A stretch of 64,000 nucleotides of DNA from Pseudoalteromonas sp. SMS1 (lineage in GTDB: Bacteria > Pseudomonadota > Gammaproteobacteria > Enterobacterales > Alteromonadaceae). The DNA lies in assembly GCF_021530565.1 (NCBI RefSeq), contig NZ_JAKGBI010000009.1, positions 62,001-126,000 on the forward strand, read 5' to 3'. The notes beneath the pieces are model-generated. The model did no database searches. It was not told the DNA's origin and was given only the letters and a program-made list of their open reading frames with translations. The translations under genes and the position numbers were made by a program. This document shows positions 9,851-19,637 of this stretch, piece by piece (position 1 is the first letter of the stretch; each line of letters opens with the position of its first letter).

Positions 9851-9902
9851 TTTAAACTTCCGCATTCGCCGATTTAAATTATTGCGGGCGTTGAAGTTTA
9901 AA
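9851..9902 (+). other. Strong inverted repeat in the 5' leader of the MetT-like gene
   Basis: TTTAAACTTC at 9851-9860 is perfectly complementary to GAAGTTTAAA at 9893-9902, and CGCA/TGCG can extend the stem inside. It lies between the MetJ-like box and the start codon, so it would be in the mRNA leader. There is no U run, so it is not an ordinary terminator. No known riboswitch was recognised. The rest of 9597-9986 holds no gene. Confidence 0.5.
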
Positions 9903-9986
9903 TACAGCTAATAATGACCCTGTTGGCTGTGGTTGTATCTACTTACACAGGTCGTATTAAGTGGATAATGGTTTTTGGGGAGTGCT

Positions 9987-11300
9987 ATGCAGCCATCTTT
10001 TGACAACTCACGTGCGAAGTTATCTTTGCTACCTTTACTTACTTTTGTTGCGCTATTTTTAGGCGCTGGGCTTTACTTACATTCGCAAGGTGTTGATTAT
10101 GCGTTTTATCAACTCCCCGCGCCTGTTGCTATTTTGCCAGCTATTGTACTGGCGTTTTGGCTAAATAAGACCTCTATCAATCAAAGTGTCGAGACCTTTA
10201 TCAAAGGTGCTGGACACAACAACATCATCACCATGTGTTTGATTTACCTATTAGCCGGTGCATTTTCAGCGGTGGCTGGTGCAACAGGTGGTGTTGATGC
10301 CGTGGTGAACGCAGGTTTGTCACTTATCCCGCCCTCATTTTTACTGCCAGGATTGTTTTTGATTGCCGCTGTCGTATCTACTGCGATGGGTACTTCAATG
10401 GGTACTATCGGTGCTATCGGCCCCATTGCATATGCAGTCTCTGTTAAAACAGGAATAGACCCAGCGTTGATGGCAGGCACAATTGTCTCCGGAGCCATGT
10501 TCGGTGATAACCTATCTATTATTTCTGACACGACCATTGCTGCTACTCGTACGCAGGGCTGTGAAATGAAAGACAAATTTAAAGAGAATTTAAAGATTGC
10601 GTTACCGGCAGCTCTATTAACTGTCGTGCTCTTAATCTTCTTAACACCTGAACCTCAAGCCGTTGAAACTAAGCCGTTTGACTGGTTACTTGTCCTTCCT
10701 TACATCTTCATTCTGGTATTGGCCGTTATGGGGCTAAATGTTTTCGCAGTGCTTTTTAGCGGCATTATATTCGCCGCAGCTGTCGGCTTTGCGGGTGATT
10801 ATGAGGGCGGAGCTTTTGTAAAAGATGTGTACAAAGGCTTTACTGATATGCAGGAGATCTTCTTGTTATCTATGTTTATCGGTGGCCTTTCTGAATTCAT
10901 CAGAGTGAATGGCGGCCTCGAGTACATCGCTAAAAAGATACACAAGCTAACAGCAGCACTTGGCAAACTCAATACGAAAGTCGCTGACCAACTGGGTATT
11001 GCGGCATTGGTTTTGACCAGCAACATGTGTATCGCCAATAACACAGTAAGTATTATTGTTGCCGGCCCTGTCGCTAAAAAACTTGCTGAAGATAGCGATA
11101 TATCACCAAAACGCTCAGCCAGTTTGCTTGATATATTTGCCTGTGTTATGCAAGGTTCACTGCCCTACGGTGCACAAGCCCTATTGCTTGGTACCACGTT
11201 TGGTATTAACCCTTTTGAAGTTTCAATGTCATCGTTCTACTGCTTTATTTTAGCAATTACGGCTGTAACGGTCATTGTTTTACGTCGTAATCACGCCTGA
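9987..11300 (+). CDS. metT: NhaC-superfamily transporter, probable methionine transporter MetT
   Basis: This is a 437-aa polytopic inner-membrane protein of the NhaC Na+/H+ antiporter superfamily, with about eleven hydrophobic segments and conserved MFGDNLSIISDTTIAATRTQG and NNTVSI motifs. I chose the ATG at 9987, preceded by GGGGAG, over a TTG four codons earlier. From comparative genomics I recall NhaC-type proteins under MetJ control being predicted as methionine transporters (MetT); the AGACGTCT box upstream supports that here. A lysine transporter (LysW) or a plain antiporter is the alternative. Hairpins lie in its leader and after its stop. Confidence 0.7.
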   Translation: MQPSFDNSRAKLSLLPLLTFVALFLGAGLYLHSQGVDYAFYQLPAPVAILPAIVLAFWLNKTSINQSVETFIKGAGHNNIITMCLIYLLAGAFSAVAGATGGVDAVVNAGLSLIPPSFLLPGLFLIAAVVSTAMGTSMGTIGAIGPIAYAVSVKTGIDPALMAGTIVSGAMFGDNLSIISDTTIAATRTQGCEMKDKFKENLKIALPAALLTVVLLIFLTPEPQAVETKPFDWLLVLPYIFILVLAVMGLNVFAVLFSGIIFAAAVGFAGDYEGGAFVKDVYKGFTDMQEIFLLSMFIGGLSEFIRVNGGLEYIAKKIHKLTAALGKLNTKVADQLGIAALVLTSNMCIANNTVSIIVAGPVAKKLAEDSDISPKRSASLLDIFACVMQGSLPYGAQALLLGTTFGINPFEVSMSSFYCFILAITAVTVIVLRRNHA

Positions 11301-11308
11301 CCTTAATC

Positions 11309-11334
11309 GCGCCCAGTTTTTGGGCGCATTATTT
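11309..11334 (+). terminator. Terminator of the MetT-like gene
   Basis: GCGCCCA (11309-11315) pairs with TGGGCGC (11321-11327), followed by a weak ATTATTT tract, just after the stop codon. Confidence 0.65.
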
Positions 11335-11409
11335 ACCCTTGGCAAAATTCACATAACTTCATGAATTAATATATAATTACAAAGTTCCCAAACTTTGAAG
11401 AATTAATTA

Positions 11410-12189
11410 ATGAATAAAAAGTTATGTCTGACTCTCCCTCTTGCGCTGCTATCTTCAACGACTTTCGCGGCAGACTGGAGCAACACTCAACTTCATATCA
11501 ACAATGGTGACTTTAAAAACCCATTTAGTCGAGTTGAGTCCAATACAACCGTGTACTCTCTGCAACATAGCTCTGGGTATGCGTATGGTGACAATTTCTT
11601 CTTCATTGACTATCTCGTTGATGATTTGAATGATGATTACCAAGACAGAGACTTTTATGGAGAATGGTACTCAACATTTAGCTTGAGTAAACTTGTCGAT
11701 ATGCAGTTTGACAATAGCTTGATAAAGGATGTGGGTATTGTTGCAGGCTTCAATATAGCGGGTGACTCTAAAGTCATGAAGTACCTACCAGGTGTTAAGG
11801 TTTCTTGGAATGTCGAAGGCTTTTCTTTTCTTTCGACACTATTTACTGCATATATTGACGACAGTGAAGGTTTAGCGAAAGGTGGAGCACCAGCTCAAAC
11901 GAATAGTTGGATGATTGATGTAGCTTGGGGCTACCCTTTTACACTCGGTAATCAAAAGTTCGAAATCACAGGTCACGTTGAATATATTGCCGAGCGTGAA
12001 AGTGAAACAGGTAACGATGTTAAAGGCTGGCTTTTAGCACAGCCTATCATTCGCTGGGATTTAGGTCATGCATTAAATATGGCCGAAAAGCAGTTGTATT
12101 TAGGCGTTGAGTGGCAGTATTGGCGCAATAAACTTGGTACAAACACCAATGAGTCTGTGCCCCAAATCCATGTTGCTTGGACATTCTGA
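11410..12189 (+). CDS. Tsx/OmpK-like nucleoside-specific channel-forming outer-membrane protein
   Basis: The 259-aa product starts with a clear signal peptide (KKLCLTLPLALLSSTTFAA) and ends in Phe as outer-membrane barrels do. The mature part opens with ADWSNTQLHINNGDFKNPF and contains alternating amphipathic strands and a YGDNFFFIDY segment, typical of the Tsx/OmpK nucleoside porin superfamily. It would sit in the outer membrane as a 12-stranded barrel for nucleosides or a related solute. The exact substrate cannot be read. It is transcribed alone, after the MetT terminator. Confidence 0.75.
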   Translation: MNKKLCLTLPLALLSSTTFAADWSNTQLHINNGDFKNPFSRVESNTTVYSLQHSSGYAYGDNFFFIDYLVDDLNDDYQDRDFYGEWYSTFSLSKLVDMQFDNSLIKDVGIVAGFNIAGDSKVMKYLPGVKVSWNVEGFSFLSTLFTAYIDDSEGLAKGGAPAQTNSWMIDVAWGYPFTLGNQKFEITGHVEYIAERESETGNDVKGWLLAQPIIRWDLGHALNMAEKQLYLGVEWQYWRNKLGTNTNESVPQIHVAWTF

Positions 12190-12359
12190 TAATTTAACTT
12201 TCTGTGGGCTGACTTGAGCATGCCCACATGTCTCACCTTGATAAGCACTTCCTAATATTTATTCAAAAAACGCCTAAAGTACTTCGCCAAGAGGCCGATA
12301 TATGTTTTGGACAGTTACGTTCGTCCGTTTTTACTGGCGGTAATATCAAGGAATTTCTG

Positions 12360-12851
12360 ATGAACCTATTACATGAAATCAGCGTGGCCTATGGTTATCA
12401 ACTAGCCTCTGACCTCAAAACCAAGGCGCAAGAAAGAGAGCAACCAGACCCAGAGCCTGCAAAAACTGAAGCAACTTCCCAACAAGCTGAACAAAAGTCG
12501 GAGCTTGAAGGCACACATAAACTCACAAAGGAAGAAAAAGAGAGACTTTCAGGTAGAGAAGCTCAAGAGAAAAATGAAGACAAATACGCTGATTTACCCG
12601 ACCACATTCGTCGTATGTTAGAGCGCTTGGAAGAGATGAAAGAAGAGTTAGATGAATTAAAGCAAGAAGTCGCCCAGTTAAACGCTAAAATTGACCACAA
12701 TAATGAGGCCGAAAAAGCGGTATACGAGCAAAAAAATCAATACTTCATCCAGCTTCAAAATCAGTATTTTGACATGATAAAAAGTGTCAGGGAGGCAATG
12801 AAGGAGGCAGGTGTTACCGACATGAGCGTATTACTAAAAGCCATTGCATAA
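12360..12851 (+). CDS. Small coiled-coil protein of unknown function
   Basis: I do not recognise this 163-aa protein. The start at 12360 is chosen because AAGGAA precedes it by nine bases; a longer frame from 12228 has no such support. The sequence is highly charged, with a Glu/Gln/Lys-rich low-complexity section at residues 22-75 and then a strong heptad region at about 83-120 (LERLEEMKEELDELKQEV). There is no signal peptide or membrane segment, so it is probably cytoplasmic and oligomeric. It is the last gene before the accessory block. Confidence 0.65.
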   Translation: MNLLHEISVAYGYQLASDLKTKAQEREQPDPEPAKTEATSQQAEQKSELEGTHKLTKEEKERLSGREAQEKNEDKYADLPDHIRRMLERLEEMKEELDELKQEVAQLNAKIDHNNEAEKAVYEQKNQYFIQLQNQYFDMIKSVREAMKEAGVTDMSVLLKAIA

Positions 12852-13431
12852 TGATCAATTTCTATGGCTCAAGCTTGTCAACTTTATTACATTGAAACGT
12901 CAAAAACCATTAATGAGCGTGAGCCTGGACTTGATTTTATCCTCTAAAATTATTGGGGTTAAATAAACTATCAGGTTTCGTAATTCAACCTCCTTATTAT
13001 CCTCTTATACTAAACAGTTGAACATCTAATATCTGTGCACTCTCACTTCACACTCAATGTACTTTAAATTTAAACACAGAGGTATAAAGTCACTCTAGTT
13101 TCAGTATGAACCTAGACATTACACCCCATTACATATGTATTTACTTGCGTCTACTAACCGTGTATTTTACCCACATACAAGACACTAACTATTTTATTTT
13201 TATAAACTAAACGACATAATCTCATTGCAAAATAGTAGATACTGTTGAGTAAAAGCGCACTGTACTTTCTTTTGATTATACAGATTATCAAAAAGGTCTG
13301 GTGTTCAACAAAGCGATAGTTATAATTTTATCGTTTTAACTTCACTGGGTAAAATTTATCTCTAGATGATTTACATCTATGATTTAAATGTGCCATAACG
13401 GATTATAAATTTAGAGAAGCTGATCCCAAAC
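12852..13431. other. 580-bp AT-rich intergenic region before the kinase 1 operon
   Basis: No gene is supported on either strand. An inverted repeat TTTTGAT-N10-ATCAAAA lies at 13270-13293, about 140 nt before the kinase start, and may be an operator. No convincing -35/-10 pair was found. It probably holds the promoter of the TOMM-like operon and the left edge of the accessory block. Confidence 0.4.
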
Positions 13432-16400
13432 ATGTCATTAACTCAATTCTCCGACTCGTATATTTTACAACGCTTTGAGTCTTCAAAATATGAGTTGTTA
13501 AATAAAATAGGTGAAGGCGGCTTTGGTAAAGTATTCAAAGCAAAGCAGCTGAATACTGGTCAGCATGTCGCAATCAAGTTTTTAGCAATTGATCAGCACT
13601 GCGATGAGCAGAAAAAACAACGATACATTGATAGGTTCAAAAGAGAAACGAACTTAAGTAGCCAATTACAACATCCTAATATCGTTAGGCTACTCAATAA
13701 GGGCCAAATTGATGAAGATTTGCTTTATGGTGTCTTTGAGTTCGTCGAAGGGCGCTCATTAAGAGAGCACCTGCTCATTGAAGGCCCATTTAATGCGCTT
13801 GAAGCGACAGACATTATGCTTCAGGTACTCGATGCTCTGATACATGCCCACAACAAATGCATTGTGCACCGAGATATCAAACCCGCCAATATAATGCTCA
13901 CAAAAACTGGGGCAAAATTACATGCCAAAATATTAGATTTTGGTATTGGTACCTTTACGCAGGACAACCGACAAGCAGATTTTAGAACACTGACACTGAC
14001 ACAAGAAACGCTAGGCACGCCATCATACAGTTCTCCAGAGCAACTGAGAGGCGAACCTGCAACAACTAAAACCGATTTATATGTGTGGGGACTGGTTTTT
14101 CTCGAATGCTTAACAGGCTTGCCAGCGATGAATGGCACAAGCGTTGCCGCAATTTACCATAAGCAATTAAGTGAATCACATATTCCGCTACCCAGTGCAT
14201 TGTTGAGTCACCCCATTTCTGGCCTGCTACGCCGAATTCTAAAAAAAAGCACCACAGAACGGGTCATCACAGGTACAGAAATTTTTGAAGAACTAAAATC
14301 ATTAAATATGTCAAACTTGGTTGGCCTCGCTACAAATATGCCTGTTCACCCAAGCTTCGATGACGAAACGGTTGTGTATCGACCAGACGAACTTCAGATA
14401 GGCTCCCCCACTCAGCAGCAAACGGTTTATACAGAAAAAAAGCAAATCACCGCGGTTGCCATTCGATTTAGCACCACGTTTGTTGACAATAGACAACATG
14501 ATTTAGAAGTACTCGATACCCTATTCAAATCCCAACGTAATCATTTTATCGATATTGCATCAAGATACGGAGCCTTTCATGTTGGAAGTGTGTCAGACAC
14601 GTCGCTGTTTTACTTTGGCTACCCCACAACAAGTGATAACGATACGAGGCTTGGCGCTCGCGGCTCACTTGAAATACTCAGTGAGCTCGCTTCCAGAAAT
14701 GGACTAATGCGGGAAGCTCACGGTGCTCAACTAAATATTCATATAGGCATTCATACTGGCATGTTTGTGACTTACGCAAACGCTACGCCGGAAGGCTATG
14801 TCGCCAGTGCTGCGATGGCACTGGCTCGAACGGCCAAAGAAAAGCAAATTCTCTGTAGCCATGATACACAGGCACTACTTGACCATTTCTATGAGTTTGA
14901 GCACTTCGTTCAGCTAAAACTTGGGCAGTCATATCACCCTGAGCAAGTATATTCACTACTTGGCGAAAGAAAAGCAGAGGCATTTGGTTTTTTAAGAGGA
15001 ACCAGAAGTAGTCATGAAATTATTGGTAGAACATATGAGATCAACCAAATTCAATCATTGCTGTCTACGCAATCAACGCAAAGCCAATTAATCCACATAC
15101 ACGGTGATGCAGGGATCGGAAAGTCTCGTCTGCTTTTTGAAATAAGAAATCAGAACCCTAAATTGACCTTTCAACTAGCTCAGTGTTTGCCGGAACATCA
15201 AAGTAATGCACTGTATCCAATATTGAATTTAATTAAATATAAATTCGGGCTGGATAAACTGGGCGGAAATGAAGCATACGTACTATTTAAAGAAAAAATA
15301 AAAAGTCATGTAGATAGTATAAATTTGGAACAAGCCGTTTCCTCTTTACTAATTTGGTTGAACTTAAAGTTAGATGGTAAACCTTTGCGTGCGCCATCCT
15401 CACCCCAAGTACAGAAACAACTGCTGTTTGCATCGGTTTATGCACTGATTTTTAATGGAAACAGCCAAGAAACAAGCTCTAGTTGCCTCGTAATAGAGGA
15501 TCTCCACTGGGCAGACAACATGACCGAAGAGTTTATTGCATACGCCACCCCCTTACTCAGCAACAGAAGTCACCTTCTTTGCTCTTCTAGGAGAGTACTG
15601 CCCAATGCGCTCAAAAATTCATGTGCTTATTCTGAAGTGTCTTTGGCTAAATTAACGGAGCAAGACTCAAGTGCGTTTATTTCAAACCTCTTTGGCGGCC
15701 AAAAGGTATCAAGTGACCTTTATCGTGTACTCGTGAGTCGAGCAGATGGTGTCCCGCTCTTTATTGAAGAGCTGGTCGCAATGCTCAAACAAAAAGAGTT
15801 AATTGAGTTTAAAGGGGGCGCTTACTGCTTTTCTGACCCTGAAAGTATTAATCAGGTACCACTTTCATTACGTGAGTCACTTCAAAGCAATTTAGAATCT
15901 CTCGGTTTTGCCAAAGACACGGTGCAAAGAGCAGCCTTGTTAGGGAGGGAATTCGAACTCAAACGCTTATTGAGCATTGTTGATATATCTGAGCCGCAAT
16001 TATTTGCCGATTTACAGCTGCTTGTAGAGCAAGGAATTTTAATAAAACAACGCAAAGCGTTATCAGACCATTATATTTTTAGACACGCGTTAATTAAAGA
16101 TATTGCTTACGAATCCATAGATAAAAGCAGCCGCATAAAATGGCACTTGCAAGCCGCTAAAGTGATTGAGCAAGAAGCACCTCAAGATCCTAATGTCAGC
16201 TCTGAAATTGCGCGCCACTATGAAGCCGCTGCCGAATTACCTCTCGCGAGGAAATGGTATTTTCAATCAGCAAAAGTCGCAGAAATCAGATACTCACTGC
16301 AAGAGTCAATTGCTTTTTACGATAAATCATTATTGCTAAGCAATTCAGCTGAAACGAAACAAGACACGATATATGCTCAAAGTTTGTATCGATTGGGTCA

Positions 16401-17481
16401 CATATACTCTCAGCTTGGACAGCAAGAAAAAGCACGTGATTTCTTACATGAGCTGACCGAACAATTAGACATAAAACACCACAATACGCTATCTGTTGAA
16501 GCGTACATTACCTTGGGCAAGACATTTGAAATCGTGCACCTACATAGTGAAGCGCTTAAGCATTATATGATTGCAGATTCAATTTTAGAAAGCCTTCCCC
16601 ATTCTGCCTCACCTCAAGACGATACTTGGTGGCAATTGTGGCTCTCACTTAAAAGTGCCCAGTTGTACGTAAACTATTGGCTAGGTAACAAAGTGTCGAT
16701 GAGCAAACTGGTGTCTTTGACGTCGCCGATAGTTAACCTCATTGGAACAGATGAAGTGAAAGCCAAGTTTTATGATGATTTATTGCATTTAAAGTTCAGG
16801 GAAAAAAGGTATATTCTTTCTGATGAAGACCTAAATATTGCACAACTTGCGGAAAACTCATCTAAAGATACACAAGATCCTTCACTGATGGCCTATGCGC
16901 TTTTTGTCAATGGGTTTTCACTTTCTTTGAATCAAAAGCATAGTTTGGCCATTGATAAGTTAAACCAAGCAATGCAGATCGCCCACAAACTCAAAGATAA
17001 AGTCACGCTCACTCGCTGTGTTACATATCAAACTATTTCATATCGCCTAGCGCAAGATGTTGAGAATACCTACTCATGCGCCATTAAATGCCTTAAGTAC
17101 AGCGAAGATACTGGTATGCATGATTATAAAGCTGCTGCCCACGCAAATCTCGCATGGGCAGCCTATAAGCAGGGTCAGTTTGCACAAGCAACAGAACAGT
17201 TAGAATGTTGCTTTGAAATCTGGGAAGAGTTGAGTAAGACCTATTCATTCCCATTTAGTTGGATTGCATATGCACAATTATTTCCTCTCATGCTCAATGA
17301 GCCAAAAATAAATGAGAAGTATAGTTCAAAGATGGCCGCGATCTTTGACCAGTTATCTGACCAGAACCAAATGTTTTTAGGTAACCAAATCCAAACATTG
17401 CTAGAAAAACCAGACAAATGTTCTAGCCGTGAATTCTTGATTGAATTGACCAATACACTCACTCAATCAAATTATCTTTAA
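13432..17481 (+). CDS. TOMM-system kinase/cyclase fusion: Ser/Thr kinase + cyclase-like + AAA ATPase + TPR (kinase 1)
   Basis: The 1349-aa protein matches in length and order the 'TOMM system kinase/cyclase fusion' family. Residues 20-280 are a Hanks-type kinase: glycine loop GEGGFG at 28-33, Lys49, HRD at 146-148, DFG at 169-171 and SPEQLRG. About 330-510 is a class III cyclase-like domain, but the first metal Asp seems absent and the second motif reads VSDTSLFYFGYP, so it is probably inactive or sensory. A STAND-like ATPase follows, with Walker A GDAGIGKS (about 557) and Walker B LVIEDLHWAD (about 685). The last 450 residues look like TPR helices. It heads an operon with a 287-aa protein, YcaO and TfuA. 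Its substrate is unknown. Confidence 0.85.
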   Translation: MSLTQFSDSYILQRFESSKYELLNKIGEGGFGKVFKAKQLNTGQHVAIKFLAIDQHCDEQKKQRYIDRFKRETNLSSQLQHPNIVRLLNKGQIDEDLLYGVFEFVEGRSLREHLLIEGPFNALEATDIMLQVLDALIHAHNKCIVHRDIKPANIMLTKTGAKLHAKILDFGIGTFTQDNRQADFRTLTLTQETLGTPSYSSPEQLRGEPATTKTDLYVWGLVFLECLTGLPAMNGTSVAAIYHKQLSESHIPLPSALLSHPISGLLRRILKKSTTERVITGTEIFEELKSLNMSNLVGLATNMPVHPSFDDETVVYRPDELQIGSPTQQQTVYTEKKQITAVAIRFSTTFVDNRQHDLEVLDTLFKSQRNHFIDIASRYGAFHVGSVSDTSLFYFGYPTTSDNDTRLGARGSLEILSELASRNGLMREAHGAQLNIHIGIHTGMFVTYANATPEGYVASAAMALARTAKEKQILCSHDTQALLDHFYEFEHFVQLKLGQSYHPEQVYSLLGERKAEAFGFLRGTRSSHEIIGRTYEINQIQSLLSTQSTQSQLIHIHGDAGIGKSRLLFEIRNQNPKLTFQLAQCLPEHQSNALYPILNLIKYKFGLDKLGGNEAYVLFKEKIKSHVDSINLEQAVSSLLIWLNLKLDGKPLRAPSSPQVQKQLLFASVYALIFNGNSQETSSSCLVIEDLHWADNMTEEFIAYATPLLSNRSHLLCSSRRVLPNALKNSCAYSEVSLAKLTEQDSSAFISNLFGGQKVSSDLYRVLVSRADGVPLFIEELVAMLKQKELIEFKGGAYCFSDPESINQVPLSLRESLQSNLESLGFAKDTVQRAALLGREFELKRLLSIVDISEPQLFADLQLLVEQGILIKQRKALSDHYIFRHALIKDIAYESIDKSSRIKWHLQAAKVIEQEAPQDPNVSSEIARHYEAAAELPLARKWYFQSAKVAEIRYSLQESIAFYDKSLLLSNSAETKQDTIYAQSLYRLGHIYSQLGQQEKARDFLHELTEQLDIKHHNTLSVEAYITLGKTFEIVHLHSEALKHYMIADSILESLPHSASPQDDTWWQLWLSLKSAQLYVNYWLGNKVSMSKLVSLTSPIVNLIGTDEVKAKFYDDLLHLKFREKRYILSDEDLNIAQLAENSSKDTQDPSLMAYALFVNGFSLSLNQKHSLAIDKLNQAMQIAHKLKDKVTLTRCVTYQTISYRLAQDVENTYSCAIKCLKYSEDTGMHDYKAAAHANLAWAAYKQGQFAQATEQLECCFEIWEELSKTYSFPFSWIAYAQLFPLMLNEPKINEKYSSKMAAIFDQLSDQNQMFLGNQIQTLLEKPDKCSSREFLIELTNTLTQSNYL

Positions 17482-17498
17482 TAAAGGAAAATTATAAA

Positions 17499-18362
17499 AT
17501 GCCACAAACTCCTCAAGATAAGCCTAGCTCAAGAAATCCTATCTTCAGTTCAAATAACGCACCTAAAGGTAGTGCGCCAATCTCAGTGGATGACCTTGAA
17601 GAACAATGGCGTAAAGTTGCGCACAATTTATTTTTACTAAGACAAAATGGCGACATCGTATACATGGATGTCGATTTTTACACCGAAGGCTCAAGACTTA
17701 TCGAATGGGTTCACTCAGAGCAGGATATTCAGAAATTCTTTTTAACTGACGAGAATTTGTTCCCATTAAATCTCATGGGCCCTGCGGTCACCAAGGTGAT
17801 TCCATGGAATCTAGAAAATGCTCAGGATAAACTGCCAAGCACATTTGCAGGCACTGCGCCGTTAAAACCAGGATACCTAATTGATCTACGTGTTATACAG
17901 TTGAATCGCTTGAATGCAAATGATCCTAATTTTGTAAGAAGCTTAAATCTAGGCCTTGATACACCAATTTCTTTGCAATCCAATACAATAAGCCCATTCT
18001 TCCCTGTGCCAGCAGACAAAGAGTATCAGCTGAGCGAACAAATCGAAGAAGAAAACTTATACGTTGTTTCATTCAAAAACCCAGAGCAAATCAGAGGTAT
18101 CAATGACCTTTATGGGTATCAAATCAGCTACATCAGTAAAGAAGACCTTGATGGCCTAGACTCTTATGTGCCAGCAGAAACAGATAGAGATGTAGACCTT
18201 GAGCTTGATGCGCTGTCTAAACTTCACACGGGCCAATTCCTAGAACGTTACTATGGTGATACAAACGCGCAAGTTGGTGCGATTAACCCACGTGATATGA
18301 TCCCTCATTTACTGGGTGCAGCTTGCTACATCGCAAACTTGCGTACAATGAAAAACGACTAA
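17499..18362 (+). CDS. Unrecognised 287-aa protein of the YcaO-TfuA operon (candidate modification substrate)
   Basis: I do not recognise this protein. It has no signal peptide or membrane helix. The N-terminal 30 residues are Ser/Pro/Asn-rich and probably disordered (PSSRNPIFSSNNAPKGSAP). The only cysteine visible is close to the C-terminus (GAACYIANLR). AAAGGA precedes the ATG. It lies 17 nt after kinase 1 and 48 nt before YcaO, with an imperfect hairpin in that gap that could lower expression of the enzymes relative to it. Since YcaO-TfuA pairs can act on whole proteins (methyl-CoM reductase), it could be the substrate; a scaffold or kinase partner is equally possible. Confidence 0.8.
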   Translation: MPQTPQDKPSSRNPIFSSNNAPKGSAPISVDDLEEQWRKVAHNLFLLRQNGDIVYMDVDFYTEGSRLIEWVHSEQDIQKFFLTDENLFPLNLMGPAVTKVIPWNLENAQDKLPSTFAGTAPLKPGYLIDLRVIQLNRLNANDPNFVRSLNLGLDTPISLQSNTISPFFPVPADKEYQLSEQIEEENLYVVSFKNPEQIRGINDLYGYQISYISKEDLDGLDSYVPAETDRDVDLELDALSKLHTGQFLERYYGDTNAQVGAINPRDMIPHLLGAACYIANLRTMKND

Positions 18363-18370
18363 CTAGGTCA

Positions 18371-18396
18371 AAAAGGCTCCGATATACGGCGCCTTT
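18371..18396 (+). terminator. Imperfect hairpin between the 287-aa gene and YcaO (possible partial terminator or processing site)
   Basis: AAAGGCTCCG and CGGCGCCTTT pair with one mismatch around ATATA. The U run is missing, so full termination is unlikely; readthrough into YcaO and TfuA is expected. Such elements often separate abundant products from enzymes in RiPP operons. Confidence 0.45.
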
Positions 18397-18410
18397 CCTA
18401 ACAAAACAAA

Positions 18411-19637
18411 ATGAAAAAGCACTATTTTGAAGGCACTCACCGTGTCATAAGTCCGCAGCAGACACTCAATAGAATCACCCCGTATTTTACCGCCATGGGG
18501 ATTACACGGATAGCGAACGTAACAGGCTTAGATAATATTGGTCTACCCGTTGCGACGGCTTGTCGTCCAAATTCTAAAGCCGTCGCAGTGTCGCAGGGTA
18601 AGGGGACAACCCTCGTTGCCGCGAAGGTCTCCGCCGCAATGGAAGCCATAGAAACTTATCACGCTGAGAATATAGATTTACCACTCAAGCTGATGAGTTA
18701 TAACGAACTTAAAAACAGCTACCCATGTGTTGAGCAAAGCTCTTTACCCAAGCTGAATGTCAAACCGTTCTGCCCAAAGGAAAAACGCCTTTGGATTGCC
18801 AGCCATACTTTTGTTCAAAATGATCCACTCTATGTGCCTTATGACTTGGTACATTGTGATTACACACTACCTTTGCCAACTGGCAGCGGCGTTTTTCAGA
18901 TGAGTACAAATGGACTTGCCTCAGGTAATACGCTAGAAGAAGCGCAACTACACGGTTTGTGTGAAGTCATAGAGAGAGATGCGTTGTGCTTATGGTCACT
19001 GAAAAGTAACACGAAGTATACCCACAAACGCATTGACTTGGAGACAGTTCAAGATGACACGGTAAAAGCACTATTGGCACAGTTATCTCGAGCTGGTGTC
19101 CTATGTGGGGCCTGGGAAACGACAAGCGATGTGGGTGTACCCACTTTTTTGGCAACCATTTTAGATGCAGAAGAAAACCCTCATAGGCGTTTATATTCAG
19201 CCTCAGGCGCTGGTACTCACCCAAATGCCATTGTCGCACTTTTAAGAGCGATCACAGAAGCTGTACAAACGAGACTGACACTTATTTCAGGTTCACGCGA
19301 TGATATCAACCTATCCAAGTATGAATCAAAACGACAGCAAGAGTCCGTAAACCAACTGCGCAACTTACTCTTAGAGAAACCTGAAACGCAGATAGCATTC
19401 CAAGCCATACCTAGTCATAGTGGCGAGACAATTAACGATGATCTTAATTATGTGCTTGGCTGTTTAGCGGGTGTGAATATTCATCCCACCTATGTTGATC
19501 TAACAAAGCCCGCCTTCAATATACCCGTTGTACGTGTTATTGCTCCCAACCTAGAGGGAATTCATGATGTTCCTGGGTATGTGTTTGGCTCCAGAGCAAA
19601 TAAACTGCGCGCTCAAATGCAGAGAACTGAAAAATGA
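18411..19637 (+). CDS. YcaO-family ATP-dependent backbone-modifying enzyme, TfuA-associated (YcaO 1)
   Basis: YcaO enzymes activate peptide amide oxygens with ATP, giving azolines, amidines or thioamides. This 408-aa stand-alone YcaO shows the ATP/Mg signature SQGKGTTLV...SAAMEAIE at about 61-81 and EVIERDALCLW near 185-195, plus TGSGVFQMSTNGLASGNT before it. The C-terminus (VFGSRANKLRAQMQRTEK) lacks the PxPxP tail of azoline cyclodehydratases. Its stop overlaps the tfuA start by ATGA, so the two are translationally coupled; YcaO-TfuA pairs are established thioamidation systems. Thioamidation is therefore the favoured reaction. The ribosome site is weak. Confidence 0.88.
   Translation: MKKHYFEGTHRVISPQQTLNRITPYFTAMGITRIANVTGLDNIGLPVATACRPNSKAVAVSQGKGTTLVAAKVSAAMEAIETYHAENIDLPLKLMSYNELKNSYPCVEQSSLPKLNVKPFCPKEKRLWIASHTFVQNDPLYVPYDLVHCDYTLPLPTGSGVFQMSTNGLASGNTLEEAQLHGLCEVIERDALCLWSLKSNTKYTHKRIDLETVQDDTVKALLAQLSRAGVLCGAWETTSDVGVPTFLATILDAEENPHRRLYSASGAGTHPNAIVALLRAITEAVQTRLTLISGSRDDINLSKYESKRQQESVNQLRNLLLEKPETQIAFQAIPSHSGETINDDLNYVLGCLAGVNIHPTYVDLTKPAFNIPVVRVIAPNLEGIHDVPGYVFGSRANKLRAQMQRTEK

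Noticed and set aside
9597..9986. Lysine riboswitch (L-box) before the NhaC-type gene
   Set aside because: I looked for the L-box because some NhaC-type lysine transporters have one, but its conserved blocks are not visible; the met box is the better signal.
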